A DNA stretch of 64,000 nt from Fasciola hepatica. Lineage: Eukaryota > Platyhelminthes > Trematoda > Plagiorchiida > Fasciolidae. Where the stretch lies: contig CANUEZ040000156.1 of NCBI GenBank assembly GCA_948099385.1, forward strand, positions 7,833,501-7,897,500. Direction: 5' to 3'. The position numbers were made by a program, and so were the translations under genes. Below the pieces are notes generated by a model, which worked only from the letters and a program-made list of their open reading frames with translations, was not told the origin of the DNA and searched no databases. Positions 26,001 to 38,484 of the stretch are shown here, in pieces. Position 1 is the stretch's first letter, and each line of letters starts with the position of its first letter.

Positions 26001-29000
26001 CATAAGCATTCTCTTAATAGTATTGCGTACTTACCAACTAACACGTGAAAAACAAAATCAGTGGTTATCACGTTTGTCAAGCTAAGATTGGGTTACAGCC
26101 GGTTCTTCTAGTTAGTTCACAGACAACATTTTGCTGACAGAAATGCACAATAACATTTGCAGAACATCGCTTTATTACATATATCGCGGTGGATTGCTCA
26201 AGAAAATGCTCAGCTACTTACCACGAAACTAGGCAAATTACAGCGGGCATAATTAGTCTAAACTTTTCTCAACCATTATCTGAGATGGTGCATGCAAGCT
26301 GTAAAATAAAAACATCGATGTTTGGTATACGCAAATAGATGTGCTCAGTTAACCTCAGTAGTATTCATGCAAGTGTTCCGACCACTAGACGAGGACAAAA
26401 TTTGTGATTTTATTTTGGAATCGCTCTTTTCAGTTTGTATAAATTTTCTTAGTCAGCGGCGTACAATGAGGAATCAAATCGATTTGGCCAGTATGGTGTA
26501 TTTTCATGGTGATGTTCGTAAAGAGCAGTCATTCAATTTCTCAGAACTTAAGCCTTTTAGGAGATAGTCATCTATCAAACCGTGCGATAAATTAAGAAGG
26601 AATATCCTTGTGGTATTAGTTACTATTGAAAACTTTCTCTACACGATTAGTATGCACCTGTATCTGGATGGGAGGACAATGTTTCCCTGGAAGCGTACAA
26701 CTGGTTACGCGGTTGATACCGCTCATCTGGTATGCGTTCCCAGTACTCTTCTACTCTTCTGCTCAACCCTATACTTGAGCACCCCAAAGTTGGGTTGTAT
26801 CTGCAATCTGATTTAAATTGTATTGAGCTTGAATAAACTGAGAGTTTTGCACTTTATATGTACGCATGCATACCAAAGCCAGAACGAGCGAGAACATGCT
26901 GTGCTTGCAATGGGCACGGCCAAGCAAGTCTGACCAGTGCGTAGTAAACGAGATCGGATAAATCGGTTCTGGCCAGTGCAAGGCACGTGCGCACGTTCCA
27001 CCGGGGCATGCAATGAGGGTGGATCAATAAGGCAGTAAGAATGCTAGACCAAGTAAATGTTGTTTACGATCCCAACGTCAAGAATTTCAAAGAAAAAGCC
27101 CTATCAAACATGATTGGTAAATAACACAGCACACAGATAAATTGCTAATTAGGATGCTTCGTTGAATTGGATTTGAGTTTTGGGATTTACAATGAAGCGT
27201 TTTCTAACGAAGCAAAGGAATAAAATAGAAAGAAATGCAGCATTGAGGTTTCGTGTTTCGACTAGTGTTTGAACCATTTTCCAGGCCTTGGGTGTATTAA
27301 TCATGACATTATTCAGATATTTCTAGTTCGAGTCGGTGCAAAAGCTATCAGCGTGGGGATAGGTAATCAATCAATAATATTTCTCATTGTCCGATAAATC
27401 CCACAGAACACATGGAAAACAGCACAAGATGGAGAATGAGCTCGTTTTCAGTCATTCACAATCAGGGCATCAGTTTTACCAGAGCTGCATTTTGGAGTAG
27501 GAGTTGGCCAAGGAAACTTCCATGCTTGCACGAACTGCTTTAGAACAAATAAGAGCAAATCACAAGGATGAATGTTTACCACTCCTTCTGTGGTCAGGAC
27601 GCTGAGCTTCATTAATCTTGATTGCCCACTTCGAAATTTTAAATTGACCGGAAAGCTTGGATCACATTCGCTTAGTGTTTGGACTTTAAAAGGAGTAAAC
27701 ATAGAGCTCATAATCACGTTAATTGCTACAGAGCTCAACCAAGCCGGATGATGCTCACTGACAAGTACTCGTATGAGCCGGGTAGCATGGCCAGTCTACG
27801 CCTTTCCACAGAACTAGGTAAATGATTATAAACAGAATAAATTCACCGAATATGACACTTTACAGCTTGCATGAGAACAAAATATGGATAACTGTCACAT
27901 AAAATGTTTTATCAATCACTCCTGACTGTCTTCGGTGCACAATATTCGCTGGAATATCACCTTCAAAAGGCCATCGAATGAATAACAAATTCTTCTGAAC
28001 ACCTATTATGTTTGTTCTCTCTTTTCCTTGTGATATTTTCCAATTCTTTCCTTTGCCGAAAAACTCAATAATGTCATCTTACCGGAGAAATATTCCAATG
28101 GTGAATCACTGGAAATATCTCCGCAGGTATGGATTTCATGTTGTAAAGATCATCTGTTTCTTGTTCCCTCCCGTCTCACTTTTCACCACCCTCCAACCAT
28201 TAGGATGCTGCTATCCCAAAAATCTCCACAGTCCCGTGAAATATCGACTGATAGGACATTTGTCTTGAAAGCTTGAGAAATACAAACCAGAGTTTCTATC
28301 CCGCATACACTCCTTTAACCGAAGGTCAGTCATAATTGCGAGGCAGTTTTATCAGACCCCACACATCCTTTTAGCGTCAGTTCGTACTAGGAATCGACAA
28401 TGATAATAAACTTACCAATAACCAGCAAAATCAAGTAACAGTGAAGATGTAGAGTTCACGCCTAAGCATTTTGAAGGAATGACTCACAAAGTAAGTCAAC
28501 TGAGTGAAGCAAATATTTAGAAAAAATTAGAAAAAAGCCTTCAACAGGATATGGTCATAAAATTATTATCTGCATTTTTCAGATGTTCATCCAGAGTTAT
28601 CTGATCTTTGCCGAAAATGAATCTAACGAACACTACACGTTGAGCTTGTGTTCAAATAAGGCTTGAATTGAAAAAAAAACTTTTACTCAAAATATGAAAT
28701 CTGGTGATGTTTGTCAGACCGTATTTAAGTTCTGACTGTCAACGTTTTCACACCTCATAATGAATAAGGCAATGGATTGATTAAAGTCTTTTCGGCCAAA
28801 AGTGAATAAGCAATGAGACAGAAGCAAAGGTTGTGAAAATCAGCGAGTAATCAATCAATGCACGGTTGAATCAGACGAATAACCCTTAAAAAGAAAAAGA
28901 AAACAAGACAAACGTGTGCAGTTATTTGAAAATCAGATGAAAATGCAGTCCGGAATGTGCGAATAATTTGGTAAGGAAATAAGTAATTTTTTAACTGAGT

Positions 29001-30070
29001 AGTTGTATTTTGAAGCAAAGAACCTGTTGTATGCGGTGGATTTTATGAACCAAATAGGAACTTGCTCTACTCTAATCATGTGTAGGCGGGAAGCAGATTA
29101 AAGACAGGCAATCATGTTTCTCATCGTTATCAATAGGTTATCAATGATGACTGTTTTCGCTCAATAAAATGACGTTTTTGGCTTTATTGCGAAGTTGCGT
29201 TGAAAAAAATTGCTTTTACCGTCAACAGAAGTTGATTAATAAAAGCTCCGGAATCGGTTATTTCAGTAAACAATATTATTTTGTCTAATCCATAATTTTC
29301 CAAACTATTTACGGCACATATGAATCCCACTTGGTATTAATGAATGTACTCTAATTTATGACCTGCTTCAGTCTGAACTTCCATGTGGGAAAGCTCACAT
29401 GATACTTACTTGTTAGCCTGTCTCTCAAATTGTATATATTAGCTCAACACGTAGAATTTATCCTGGATTTGTCATCTTTTCTCAGGCTGGTAATCCACGT
29501 ATTCTTTTAGTCATGAAATCTTGTGTCCCCCATAATTCTGCAATGTTCAACAATCTCACTTGCTGATGAGTTTTAAGGTAAGGAGGTATATACTGGAATT
29601 ATATCTACATGCAGCTGTCGTAACTTCATAGTTTGATTGCTGCCTACGGTTGCGGAATGGTCCACTTCAGGAAAAGTTTTTGACTGACTGAAGTCTCCAA
29701 GTGGCAAACTTTGTTATGCATGCAATTACGTGAAATGCCAAATTCGTTCTTCCGTTTATCACAAGTATTACCACTTCTTTTCGAACTGAAACCGGGCGTG
29801 TTTGGTTGAACTGAAAGTCTAGTGTAACTTGCATACAAATTTCCCTATCCTGACTCTGTTCACGTAATAACAAAACAACGGAGAAAAGTGGGTGAATTGT
29901 GCTCAAATATGGACGCATTAATTTCAGTTACTTGTGTTGTAGACTTAAATTGATCGTGAAATGAATCATCATACTGAACAGACATTGAAATCAGAACGGT
30001 AACTCATTGATGTACAACACACCTGCTTTATTCTTGTTAGGTATCGTAAGCAATGCACGTGCACATGCAC
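20001..30070. other. 10-kb anonymous stretch
   Basis: I recognise no gene here. Frames of 60-119 codons occur on both strands; the longest are 23821-23462 (minus, 119), 25935-25606 (minus, 109), 20704-21000 (plus, 98) and 21253-21549 (plus, 98). None shows a known motif. No tandem array, inverted repeat or RT fragment was noticed. Short host exons with introns could be hidden here, because exon-sized frames are not distinguishable from chance by eye. Confidence 0.4.
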
Positions 30071-30080
30071 ATGCAAAAGC
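30054..30080. repeat. short CACATG-rich simple repeat
   Basis: Tandem-like GCACATGCACATGCA lies within GCACGTGCACATGCACATGC. It sits just downstream, in minus orientation, of the tRNA-like segment at 30085-30150 and could be the decayed tail of that element. Confidence 0.6.
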
Positions 30081-30084
30081 ACCC

Positions 30085-30150
30085 AATAGGACATGAACTT
30101 GAGGTGAACGACTGGTATTCGGGCATCTAACCACCAGTCCATCCCTGCTG
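30085..30150 (-). mobile_element. tRNA-like SINE head
   Basis: On the minus strand GGACTGGTGGTTAGATGCC (30140-30122) resembles an RNA polymerase III box A. AGTTCATGTCC (30099-30089) resembles box B (GGTTCGANTCC). The intervening length of about 23 bases is slightly short but compatible with a tRNA body. It does not fold into a full tRNA by eye, so I read it as a tRNA-derived retroposon head, not a gene. Confidence 0.4.
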
Positions 30151-30537
30151 ATGTCCATAGGTCTGTCTAACGGTAACGATACACAATATAGCTTCCTTCT
30201 GTCACCAACTAAGAAAGTTAGAAAGCTTCCACACATTCACTGGAAACCCTTTCCTTTGTTGGGAGAGTTTTCCTCAGGATGCCGACATACAAAACTTGCA
30301 TGAAGGTAAGAAATACCTGCTTGATCAGTATGAGTGGTAGATTATCATAAAATGCCATTTTGCGATAAATTCGTCCTTTCCCAGAGTCGATCGCAATGCC
30401 GTGGATGGTATTTTACCATTCGTAAATAAATGATGAAGAGCAGAAGCACCCTGTTTTATTGACGTCAGATATACCATCCAGAACCAGTACGAGTAGCCTG
30501 ATGTATCAGTGTTTGACTCGGAGCCGTAGACCTTAGC

Positions 30538-30590
30538 TATGGTCTTCATCTGAAGCACTGATGAGTCTTACCAAGAAAAACCGGTTGTAC
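30538..30590 (+). ncRNA. hammerhead-ribozyme-like motif (type I, short stem III)
   Basis: Reading 5' to 3': GGTC (30541-30544) is a candidate cleavage triplet with its stem III base. TTCA-TC-TGAA (30545-30554) can pair as part of stem I. GCA follows, then CTGATGA (30558-30564) equals the conserved box. TCTT/AAGA (30566-30569 with 30573-30576) pairs as stem II, and AAAACCGG follows. GG upstream can pair with the CC after the A run, giving the two-pair stem III typical of hammerheads in retroelements. The defect is the second box: GAAA is replaced by an A run and one base next to stem II is missing, so it is probably inactive. Retroelement hammerheads of this style are known from schistosome Sm-alpha and Penelope-like elements. 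Confidence 0.5.
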
Positions 30591-30599
30591 AGCACCTAC

Positions 30600-32160
30600 A
30601 TGGATCTCAGTGGTGAGTTGAGATTTGCCACCTCTTGACGAATGTTTCCATAAGGTTCGTTAATTATGGTTGATCTGGCTCTTGTACAATGTTATTTATG
30701 CCTTCTTCTATTTAACATTCTTTGAACAACCCAGTTGTGGATGGTTTTGAACGAACGTTTTTGACCGAACTGAAATCATGTAGGACCACACAAAAATATA
30801 CAAACATAACATGCATATGCACTTTATATATGTGCAAAAATCAGTAGTAGAAGACTCAAAGAGCTCACAAAATGACTTATATAGCAGTATCAATTATCAG
30901 GCCACTTTTGAAAACACTCGAGACAATCGTCAATGGTTTTGTTCTCGATTAGAATCATAATCAGTGCTTGAAAGCCACATATTACCCATTGGTTGTCCGG
31001 GCTAACTCGCAAAGGCTTTTTGCACAAAAACAGCTCCATACCACACCGAAGCTGTCTGCAAACCAAACCACTTATCACCAGCACAACGATCGACTCCTGT
31101 GTGAACCACCTGATGGCAAGTTGATCAGGTGGGTTTGGTTACCCAGTCAACTTAATTGAAATGACACGTATGCTATTATGAGATTACTCATCATCACCAG
31201 TTTAGCAACATGTGGTTTCTGATTTTCTCTTTACCGAAATCGTTTGTAGATCAGAGCAAAGCCAGACACGAACCTGAGTGGCACAATAATGAGATCGTGA
31301 AACATTTGATTACTTTCTTACACAACACTTATACCCTTCAGGAAATCAGTAGATGATAGTCTGTGAGAACTACTTTGAGTAACAGCTAGTTCTTTAGCGT
31401 ACCATATGTGTCCCATTGTTGAAGGCTCATCCCGGTGCAAGTAGACGACTAAAACAAGTTCAGGTCGCTATTTGTAATTAGGAGAGGAACAGGGCCATGT
31501 TTTTTAGTTGGGGCTTTTATAAACTGCTCCTTAAATGTGACTTTTGGTTTTCTATTGCTTAGGTTTTACGCAAAAATAAAAGTTGGGGACCTAACAAATG
31601 ACCTTTTTATATATTTTATACGACTAACATTCCTGCATTTGTACCAGCTCTGCCCCCATCAAGCTTACTAGTGATTCATAGGAGACATACCGTAGTAATG
31701 AAATAAAACTGACTGATAGTTACTTGAAAATGTCGTGGTGTTTATGGATTTAGTGAATGAATTTTATTGGATATTGATTACTGAGTTTGGTGGTTAGGCT
31801 GCAATTTCTCTGAGATAAGTAATATCCTCGATAGCGCTGGGGATATTCACACCGGTTATCTGTATTAGCAGAAATTCCATCGTACGATTTGATCCTACGT
31901 TCTTACCGATGACATTTGTGAGAACGTGCATGTATGGCCTGCAAGTGAGCGATTCTGGCTCCACTAGCTAGAAAAGCATGTTCCAGCTAAAACGTCAAGG
32001 AAAATATTCCCGAGATTTGTGATTATGTCATATGTAAATGAAATCTGGGTATGTGTTTCATGTTCTGCGTCCTTTGTTTGTGAAAAGGCTTTCCCCAAAA
32101 AGAAGCTAGTATGAGAAAATTCAGCTATGTATATTTTTTTAATGATGAAAAACACGTATT
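30600..32160. other. anonymous stretch with a small perfect hairpin
   Basis: No gene is recognised. CCACCTGAT (31106-31114) and ATCAGGTGG (31124-31132) form a perfect 9-bp inverted repeat around a 9-base loop. No T run follows it, so a bacterial-style terminator is not suggested. Confidence 0.5.
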
Positions 32161-32184
32161 CCGCGGGTCAAAAGTCCAACGTCA

Positions 32185-32275
32185 CGAACCAGAACCGAAC
32201 CGGGAACCTTCAGCTGATTGGGAAGATGCTGTGCTTGCTGAACTATTTCAGAGCGGCCAGCTACATAAGTGAATA
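32185..32275 (-). mobile_element. tRNA-derived SINE head
   Basis: The minus strand from 32264 begins GTAGCTGGCCGCTCTGAAA, resembling the 5' half of a tRNA with box A. It continues to GGTTCCCGGTTCGGTTCTGG (32208-32189), which contains a box B-like GGTTCGGTTCT. The two boxes are spaced as in a tRNA. The anticodon arm is not convincing, so this is a retroposon head or tRNA pseudogene. It sits about 200 bp left of the long TA tract. Confidence 0.5.
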
Positions 32276-32464
32276 TTCTTGTGATAATAATAAGTTGTAC
32301 GAGTATAGGTTAATGTTCTTCCGATCTTGTTCGTTCTTACGTTGTTTGTCCATTGAGGAGTGACCGACGACACTGGTTCAGTGACTCAAACGAGTGTGAT
32401 AGTGACCTCCGTTTGGCTTTTTCGCAATACATTAGCTAGTAGTGCATCTACTCGGTAAGCGGAA

Positions 32465-32465
32465 C

Positions 32466-32519
<54 letters not shown>

Positions 32520-32528
32520 GCTCAAAAT
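32465..32528. repeat. TA microsatellite with CGGCTCAAAAT flank
   Basis: An almost pure TA tract runs from 32465 to 32517, with one extra A near its left end. It is followed directly by CGGCTCAAAAT (32518-32528), which nearly equals the flank of the TA tract at 19199-19268. Confidence 0.95.
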
Positions 32529-32639
32529 ATGGAAGTTTTGGATGCAAGAAATACAAGTAGATTTTCCATTTTCAATACGATTCAAGGCCCTGGCTCCAGT
32601 AAAATATTCCACAAATACATATTTCTATGAAATAGTTTC

Positions 32640-34224
32640 AGAAGTAGCAAATACAATCATTTCTTTGACTATCCATTCTTTGTTTGATCCAGAAGTCTAA
32701 AAATACTTTGAGTAGTAGCATACTATCTGTGATTCTGGCCTACACATAGTAGAGCGGAGGGGTCCTGTTTACTTGTATCCGATTTCATTTAGGTAATCAG
32801 GTCACTGCCTTCATCTAAGTTTCTCACCTTAGCACTTATCACGCAGTGCAAATTACCGTGAATGAGACATTTCATCAATTCTCGGTTGCAGGTAATTCAT
32901 TGTCCATATATGATTTGCACAGGTTCCTTAGCACCCAGTTTTCCTTCTAGGTTCGAAGTGTTTTAACACCAGGTAAAATGAAATCGGTCAACAGGCCACG
33001 CCTCCGGTATTCGAATGCGTTCAAGAGAACCCTGTCAGTCCATCCAGAGACAGGCTCTCAGATGACCGTAAAGTTTTTTGAAAGTTTATTCCTTTGGAAT
33101 AAAGTTGTGGTCTTTTGAATCATATTCTGAGTTTCAGGATTTCACCCGCTGTCCACTTTTAATTGTTCCGGGTTTTGGGAACATAAAAATAGGGTCACAT
33201 CAACAGCTTCTGATCGCTGAGTTTGGCCTTTGGTTAGTTAACGTTCCATCGTCACTCAAGGTGACATCATCAATAAGGAATGAAATACCCTTTAAGATTA
33301 TATGGATGAACGCTGAGGACTATCAGCTTTTAGTTCGTATTTGTTTGCTTCTAATAGGCTGGTGTCTTCAGTGTGTTACCATTGAGTCTTCTCATCAATG
33401 CGTCTATGAATAGCACCCTTCCTTTTCATCGTTCTTTAGTTGAAACTTGCTGCTTTACATTATGTTACAGCCTAATGAACTTTCTCCTTTCTATATCTCA
33501 AAGATTGTCAAAGACCAAGTTTGTCCCCTTTTATATACGATCCGTGATTGCGGGTTTTGTTTGGAATTGCTTTTGAGGGCCACTCACCTTCCGTAAAATA
33601 TGTTCACGAGGATCGAGAAGATCAAATTCATTACCTAACTTACAGTACACTGTCAAGATTTTGTGCAAAGTCGAAATAAAACCCAAGACAACGAATTCTA
33701 TACATTGGGTGGATCTTAAGAACCTTTATACGAGCGCGGATGATGATGAAGTTGATGAAATGTTTGTGACCTCTAAGCTAGGCTGAGCAATGTTGCTTTT
33801 CTGAGAACTGTAAACCAAAACACAAACGAACCAGTTTTGAAAGTCAATTGAATAAGAAATCTTATATAAGTCTTGGGTTTATTCTTCTGCAACTATTTAG
33901 TTTTACCGGAATCTCAAGTTCGGACGTCTTTTGATTGTGTGGTCTTTGATTTATTTTGCATTTCGGTTTCTGTTTTCATCCTATTCTCACTTTCATTCAG
34001 TCGATATTTTCCTATCATTTCTTCAAGGGACATCTCCTACTGGATGATTTCAATTAGATTTCCTAGCAATACTCATTGGATCTGGTAAACAATTCATGTC
34101 TTGGTTTCGTTCCACAGCAAAAAGTCATATAAATGCAGCTTCATATTGATGCTCATATTGACAGTTTTATGGGGAAAGCGTTTAAACTCCGTTTAAAAAA
34201 TAGTTTAAATATTTTCTTACCTCG
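32640..34224. other. anonymous stretch
   Basis: The 111-codon plus frame 33078-33413 and the 71-codon frame 33873-34088 are unrecognised. No repeat family was noticed. Confidence 0.4.
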
Positions 34225-34580
34225 TTTATTCGTCAAACATCAAGGCACACTGTTTCAAGAAGGAGGAATCAGCCAATGAGAGGCTACCAAATGGGAAGTG
34301 ACCGGCTCTGTAGGGAATCGAACCCGCGTAGCTACTGTCCAAAGTCCATGAGGAAAACCATTTGACCATCACCAACTCATCGGCGCTCATATTTTGATCC
34401 AAGTAAAAATTATCAGAGTAACCCGAGTGCGGTGCCACCTTTAGTACTATTCTACAGAAAGCGATACGTAGCATACAGCCATTCATAGGTCTGGGGCCAT
34501 AAAGTCCGGTTGAATTGTTCGACGAATATTTCAGTAAACCAGTTACAGGAGGCAAAGGCTCGATACGCAGGCGTAGCACG
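34225..34580 (-). mobile_element. tRNA-derived SINE with hammerhead-like remnant
   Basis: On the minus strand the DNA carries a box A-like GATGAGTTGGTGATGG (about 34381-34366) and a near-canonical box B in CGCGGGTTCGATTCCC (34328-34313). About 40 bases downstream comes GGCTGATTCC, then TTGAAACAGTGTGCC (34258-34244). The CTGAT and GAAAC parts fall where the hammerhead boxes lie in the copies at 38555 and 46380, but CTGATGA is truncated. A 117-codon frame runs through the whole segment and is probably incidental to the repeat. Sequence from 34400 to 34580 may be the 5' part of the same element or a second one. Confidence 0.65.
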
Positions 34581-34589
34581 CAACGTATT

Positions 34590-36950
34590 TCATTCGTTGA
34601 TGACTAATGACAGTCTACACTTTGAACGGCGGTAGTTGCTAACCTGTGTCTAACTGAACTACCTTTTGGTCTGCTGAGTGAGCTTCCTGAGTGGCGTCAG
34701 TAAAAAACAACTTTAGTGGTTAAGAGAGCCTCTATAAAACAGAAAAAATCTATAAGAATAATCCCTTCAGCTGACTGAAATTTATTGTACGGTGTCATTA
34801 TATTATAGTATTTTATTTGCCATTGAGAAAGGAATCTTATATTCTCGAGGATGTGATGACCGTTAGAATTCAATAGATATAGTCGTTCCATTGTTTGTGC
34901 GCAGACAACGGCAACTCTCTAAGACGGAAAGTATCTCGATCGTGAGGATACATGTTATGTTCTAGATCCTGACATCAGTTCACAACAAACCTGTGTTAAC
35001 AGATCAAACCACTCCAGAATTTTGCAGATTGTGGATTCAACGCATCCAATATACACCTACAGAAAAAATCGCTTTTCGCGAACCAAAAATCCACTAAACT
35101 GAATGGCAAATCCCCCCAAAACTGACCACAATAAAATAATGTCTAATAGGTGCAGTGATATCATCTTGGCTATTTCTTACTTTTTTCATGCCTGAGCATA
35201 AAAACCCTTTTGATCATAAATGTGCTAATGATGCCGTCAGTGAAATGCCCCGTACTAATGTCTCTTCTGCCACTTCTGCAAAGTTGAGTAACCAAACTGG
35301 ATAACTGGTCCCTCAGTTGATCTACGTATTCTGCTGCCCTTGTTTTCAGTCTACGTTTATGCGTACACCGAGAGCACATTACAAGGACATTGTCTATTAA
35401 ATATCTTTATCAGCCGCAACTTTTATCAGTCCGACCACTCCGCCGTACCTTTCAAGAAAGTTGAAAGCTTAACGTTTCACTTGGTATAAGTGAAGAATTT
35501 TTTGATATACTGTACTCACTTACACTTATTATGCACACATATACATGATTCACCTGGTGTGATTGCAAAAGACTGCGAAAGTATAGTCCGATTCGTCAAA
35601 CAAATCTGTTGACATAACGATATTCCATACGGAACGCTCACTCAATACGCATTATTTCAGCATTATTTCACCGACGTGGTACTTGCCCAAAACACAATGA
35701 AGGACTTATTTCATCCTGTTTATCAGGTTCTTAGTAAATATGTCCTAGTATCTTAACATCTTGGTTTACTTTATGAACAACTTTTGGACTGTGCCAACGT
35801 TTACCAGCCATCTACTATTATTATAACTTGCCCAACCCTCTTCCAACGGAAGTATTGCCACCCCGAACTGATATACAGGGACCGTTAGATACCTCCTCCA
35901 TTACTTTGTTTTGCTGACTTTGTACTCCTCTTAGAGTAAGTAAGGAGGCGCGGTCCAGTCATCTTCGGTTGTATGAAGAATGATCATATAAATATGACCC
36001 AAAGAGAAAGTAAAAAAATACCAAGAAAGAAGACAAAAGTGCTTCTTAATCGCATAATAATTCTTTCTTCCCAAACGATTCCCTGTTTCATGGCGGAAAA
36101 CCCCGAAAAAAGCAAAAATCATTTAACGGTTGAATTCTATCACAAACTTTTGTTTGCATCATTTTGATCATAAACACATTGATACAAACTGACTGAGCTG
36201 AAAGTTGAGTAGTTATAAGAAGCATTTTGTATTGTATCCGTAGATAATTAAAAACAGTAAAATCACCCTGTTTTAAATTCAGACAGAAGACCGATAGGGT
36301 CTGGAAACAAAACCTATGCTCGTGGCGTCCGACTTTCCATGTGAATGCAAGTGGATTTTCCATTACATAAATTGGAAACAGTTTCACGATGATTTTGAAA
36401 CATGACAAAAGGACCCTCTGAAAAGTAATGCGCGAAAGATACTGAATGTGCCGTAAGAAATGTATCTTGCAAGATGCATGAGTTTTTCCAGGACCTATGA
36501 AATTTCGAAAAATTCCGCCTTTCTTTCATTAAATCAAAATGGAGGTAAGCCAAGAGGGCTCACTGACAACAGGCAATAAATAAAGCATCCTGGAGATATT
36601 TTGGTAATCTTCTCATCACGTGAAAGCTAATTGTTCTCGGGTTCATAGATAATTACGAACTACTGAATTCGTAATTAACTGAGCAACGGTAATGATATCG
36701 TTTGTTTTGACGGAAATGGTTGATGTTCATCTAGTCAGCTGGGTTTTCATAGCTCGCAAAATGTTTTGTTACATTCATTGGTAGAGCATTAGTATTCGTG
36801 AGTGCATAACAGAATTATGCAAGCAACATGCTTACATTTAACTTCAGATGATCAACCGTGGGTGTTATAAATACGTACGGATGAAGGAGTAAAAGAAAAT
36901 CTTAACTCAATTTGAAAGGTTATTCCGTTTTGCTGTTGTCCTTGTTGGTC
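34590..36950. other. anonymous stretch
   Basis: No gene is recognised. The minus frame 35379-35170 includes AAEYVDQLRDQLSSLVTQL, an amphipathic coiled-coil-like string, but it is short and unsupported. At 36346-36361 the string TGCAAGTGGATTTTCC recurs from the SINE at 38.5 kb, so a fragment of that family may be present here. Confidence 0.35.
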
Positions 36951-36959
36951 AGTACCCGC

Positions 36960-38170
36960 ACCAAGTAGGGCACCGAAGAGTTCTATTTACGTAAACTCTG
37001 GAAGGAAGTTGCCAAGTTCCGATCTGGTGGACTAGTGAGAACGACAAAGAGATGTCAGGGTAACGGGTGGGATGGATCCTATAACATCTTGTAGACTAGG
37101 ATTACAGAAGATGCAGCATGTTGTTCGACTGGCTCGGTCAAAGGAAAACCAAAGGCGAGAGATGAAATGTGGCTAACAATCATCAATCCACGGTAAAGGG
37201 TTTGAAGTCTTGTTTCGAAAAGCCGGGGGAACTTACTGGTGAACAATACATAAAGACTACAAGAACACACGGAGCAACCAACTTGGGAATAATTGTTCTT
37301 TGTGAATGGGACTATCTGTATTTTCTTATTTGAAAGATAGGCATCGCAATTTAGTGACATAGTGCTCAATCTGAAAAGTCCATTCTAAACCGATGTCTAG
37401 ATTATTACCCAAATACTTGAAGGGACTAACTCTGGATAAGGATTCGGAATGAAGAGTAACAGTTCATATGGGAAAAGGTGAGTGGGAAAGACTAGGAACA
37501 ATTTCAAGGCATTCAAATGGATTCAGTTTTCTACACAGCTGGGAAGAGGAACATTCTATTTGGGATAGGTTTTGGTCGAATTGTTTGAAACCCAGGTAAA
37601 TGGAAATAGCTTGACAAAGGACAACAACTTCAGCGTACTCACATTACGGTGGACGAGTAGGAAACCATAAGATCGCTAATATTGGTCAGAAATGGAAAAA
37701 GATAGCACTGCAACCTGGAGTACATCACAATTGTTAACAAGTGGTTTAGAAATTGTTTGCCAAAACCTAATTTGCAGAACTCGATTATGAAAATAGATCG
37801 ATAACCAGGAAAGCAGCTGTGCAAAACAACAGAAAGTTTCAGTTTCCTGAAGAAGAGATCGGGGTACTGAATCAAAGGCTGAAGAATAAGGGAAGGATAG
37901 GCAGGGGACAGACCACCCGAGGTTGTTTAGGGGTTTAGCGATAAGATGGACGAAGTAGGCCACATCATCAAAAGTGGATCTGTTGGGTTTATAGGCAAAC
38001 TGAAGAAGATCAGGCGGTACATTCAGCTGCTTTTGAAAACGGGTGAAAACAGCCTTCTCAGTGATTTGAAGTGTGGCCAATGTGAGGGCAATGGAGCAAA
38101 ATAGTTTTACTTTATGGAAGGATTTGGGGTCCATGGGGATAGGAATGATGATAACTGGAAGCTACAGATC
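36960..38170 (-). mobile_element. degenerate CR1-like LINE, RT through C-terminus
   Basis: A 152-codon minus frame (38134-37676) holds contiguous RT sequence. It contains VPPDLLQFAYKPNRSTFDD, then VAYFVHLIAKPLNN, then FPYSSAFDSVPRSLL, where the family has 'DYSSAFNTIPR'; the first catalytic aspartate is replaced by P. WLSIYFHNRVLQIRFWQTIS and KPLVNN follow. The 'GVPQGxVLSP' motif is altered to DVLQVAVLS. After frameshifts, LFPYELLLFIPNP (about 37470) and the C-terminal LFETRLQTLYRGLMIVSHIS (37226-37167) continue in order down to about 36960. The YADD box is not intact. It is clearly a dead copy, 5'-truncated near 38170, in the opposite orientation to the CR1-like copy at 5.5 kb and different from it in sequence. 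Confidence 0.9.
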
Positions 38171-38484
38171 TGGAACCAAAAATCTGCATAAAGACTCGAA
38201 ATTCAAGCTAGTTATCGGTGCGACAAGCCAGGCAGCACTGTACTTGGGAGTCACTAGCGGTCATAATGTCACCACTATGGTGTTGCGCTTCAAAATATCA
38301 ACATTTTCATGGAGAAAATAGATTTCGAATAAAAGTCATCGTTGGGAAGGGCAAGAAGCAGGAATTCAAATGTTCCACGCGGGCTGTTCCATCAAAAAAC
38401 TTTATACCGCATGCGTACAGAGTCTTTGGAGTACTTGCTTACGGAATGAATAACGAGATTGATCAGCAGGCAATCGTCCTGTCC

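Noticed and set aside
31106..31132. Perfect 9-bp hairpin as a transcription terminator
   Set aside because: There is no T tract after it, and the sequence context is eukaryotic.
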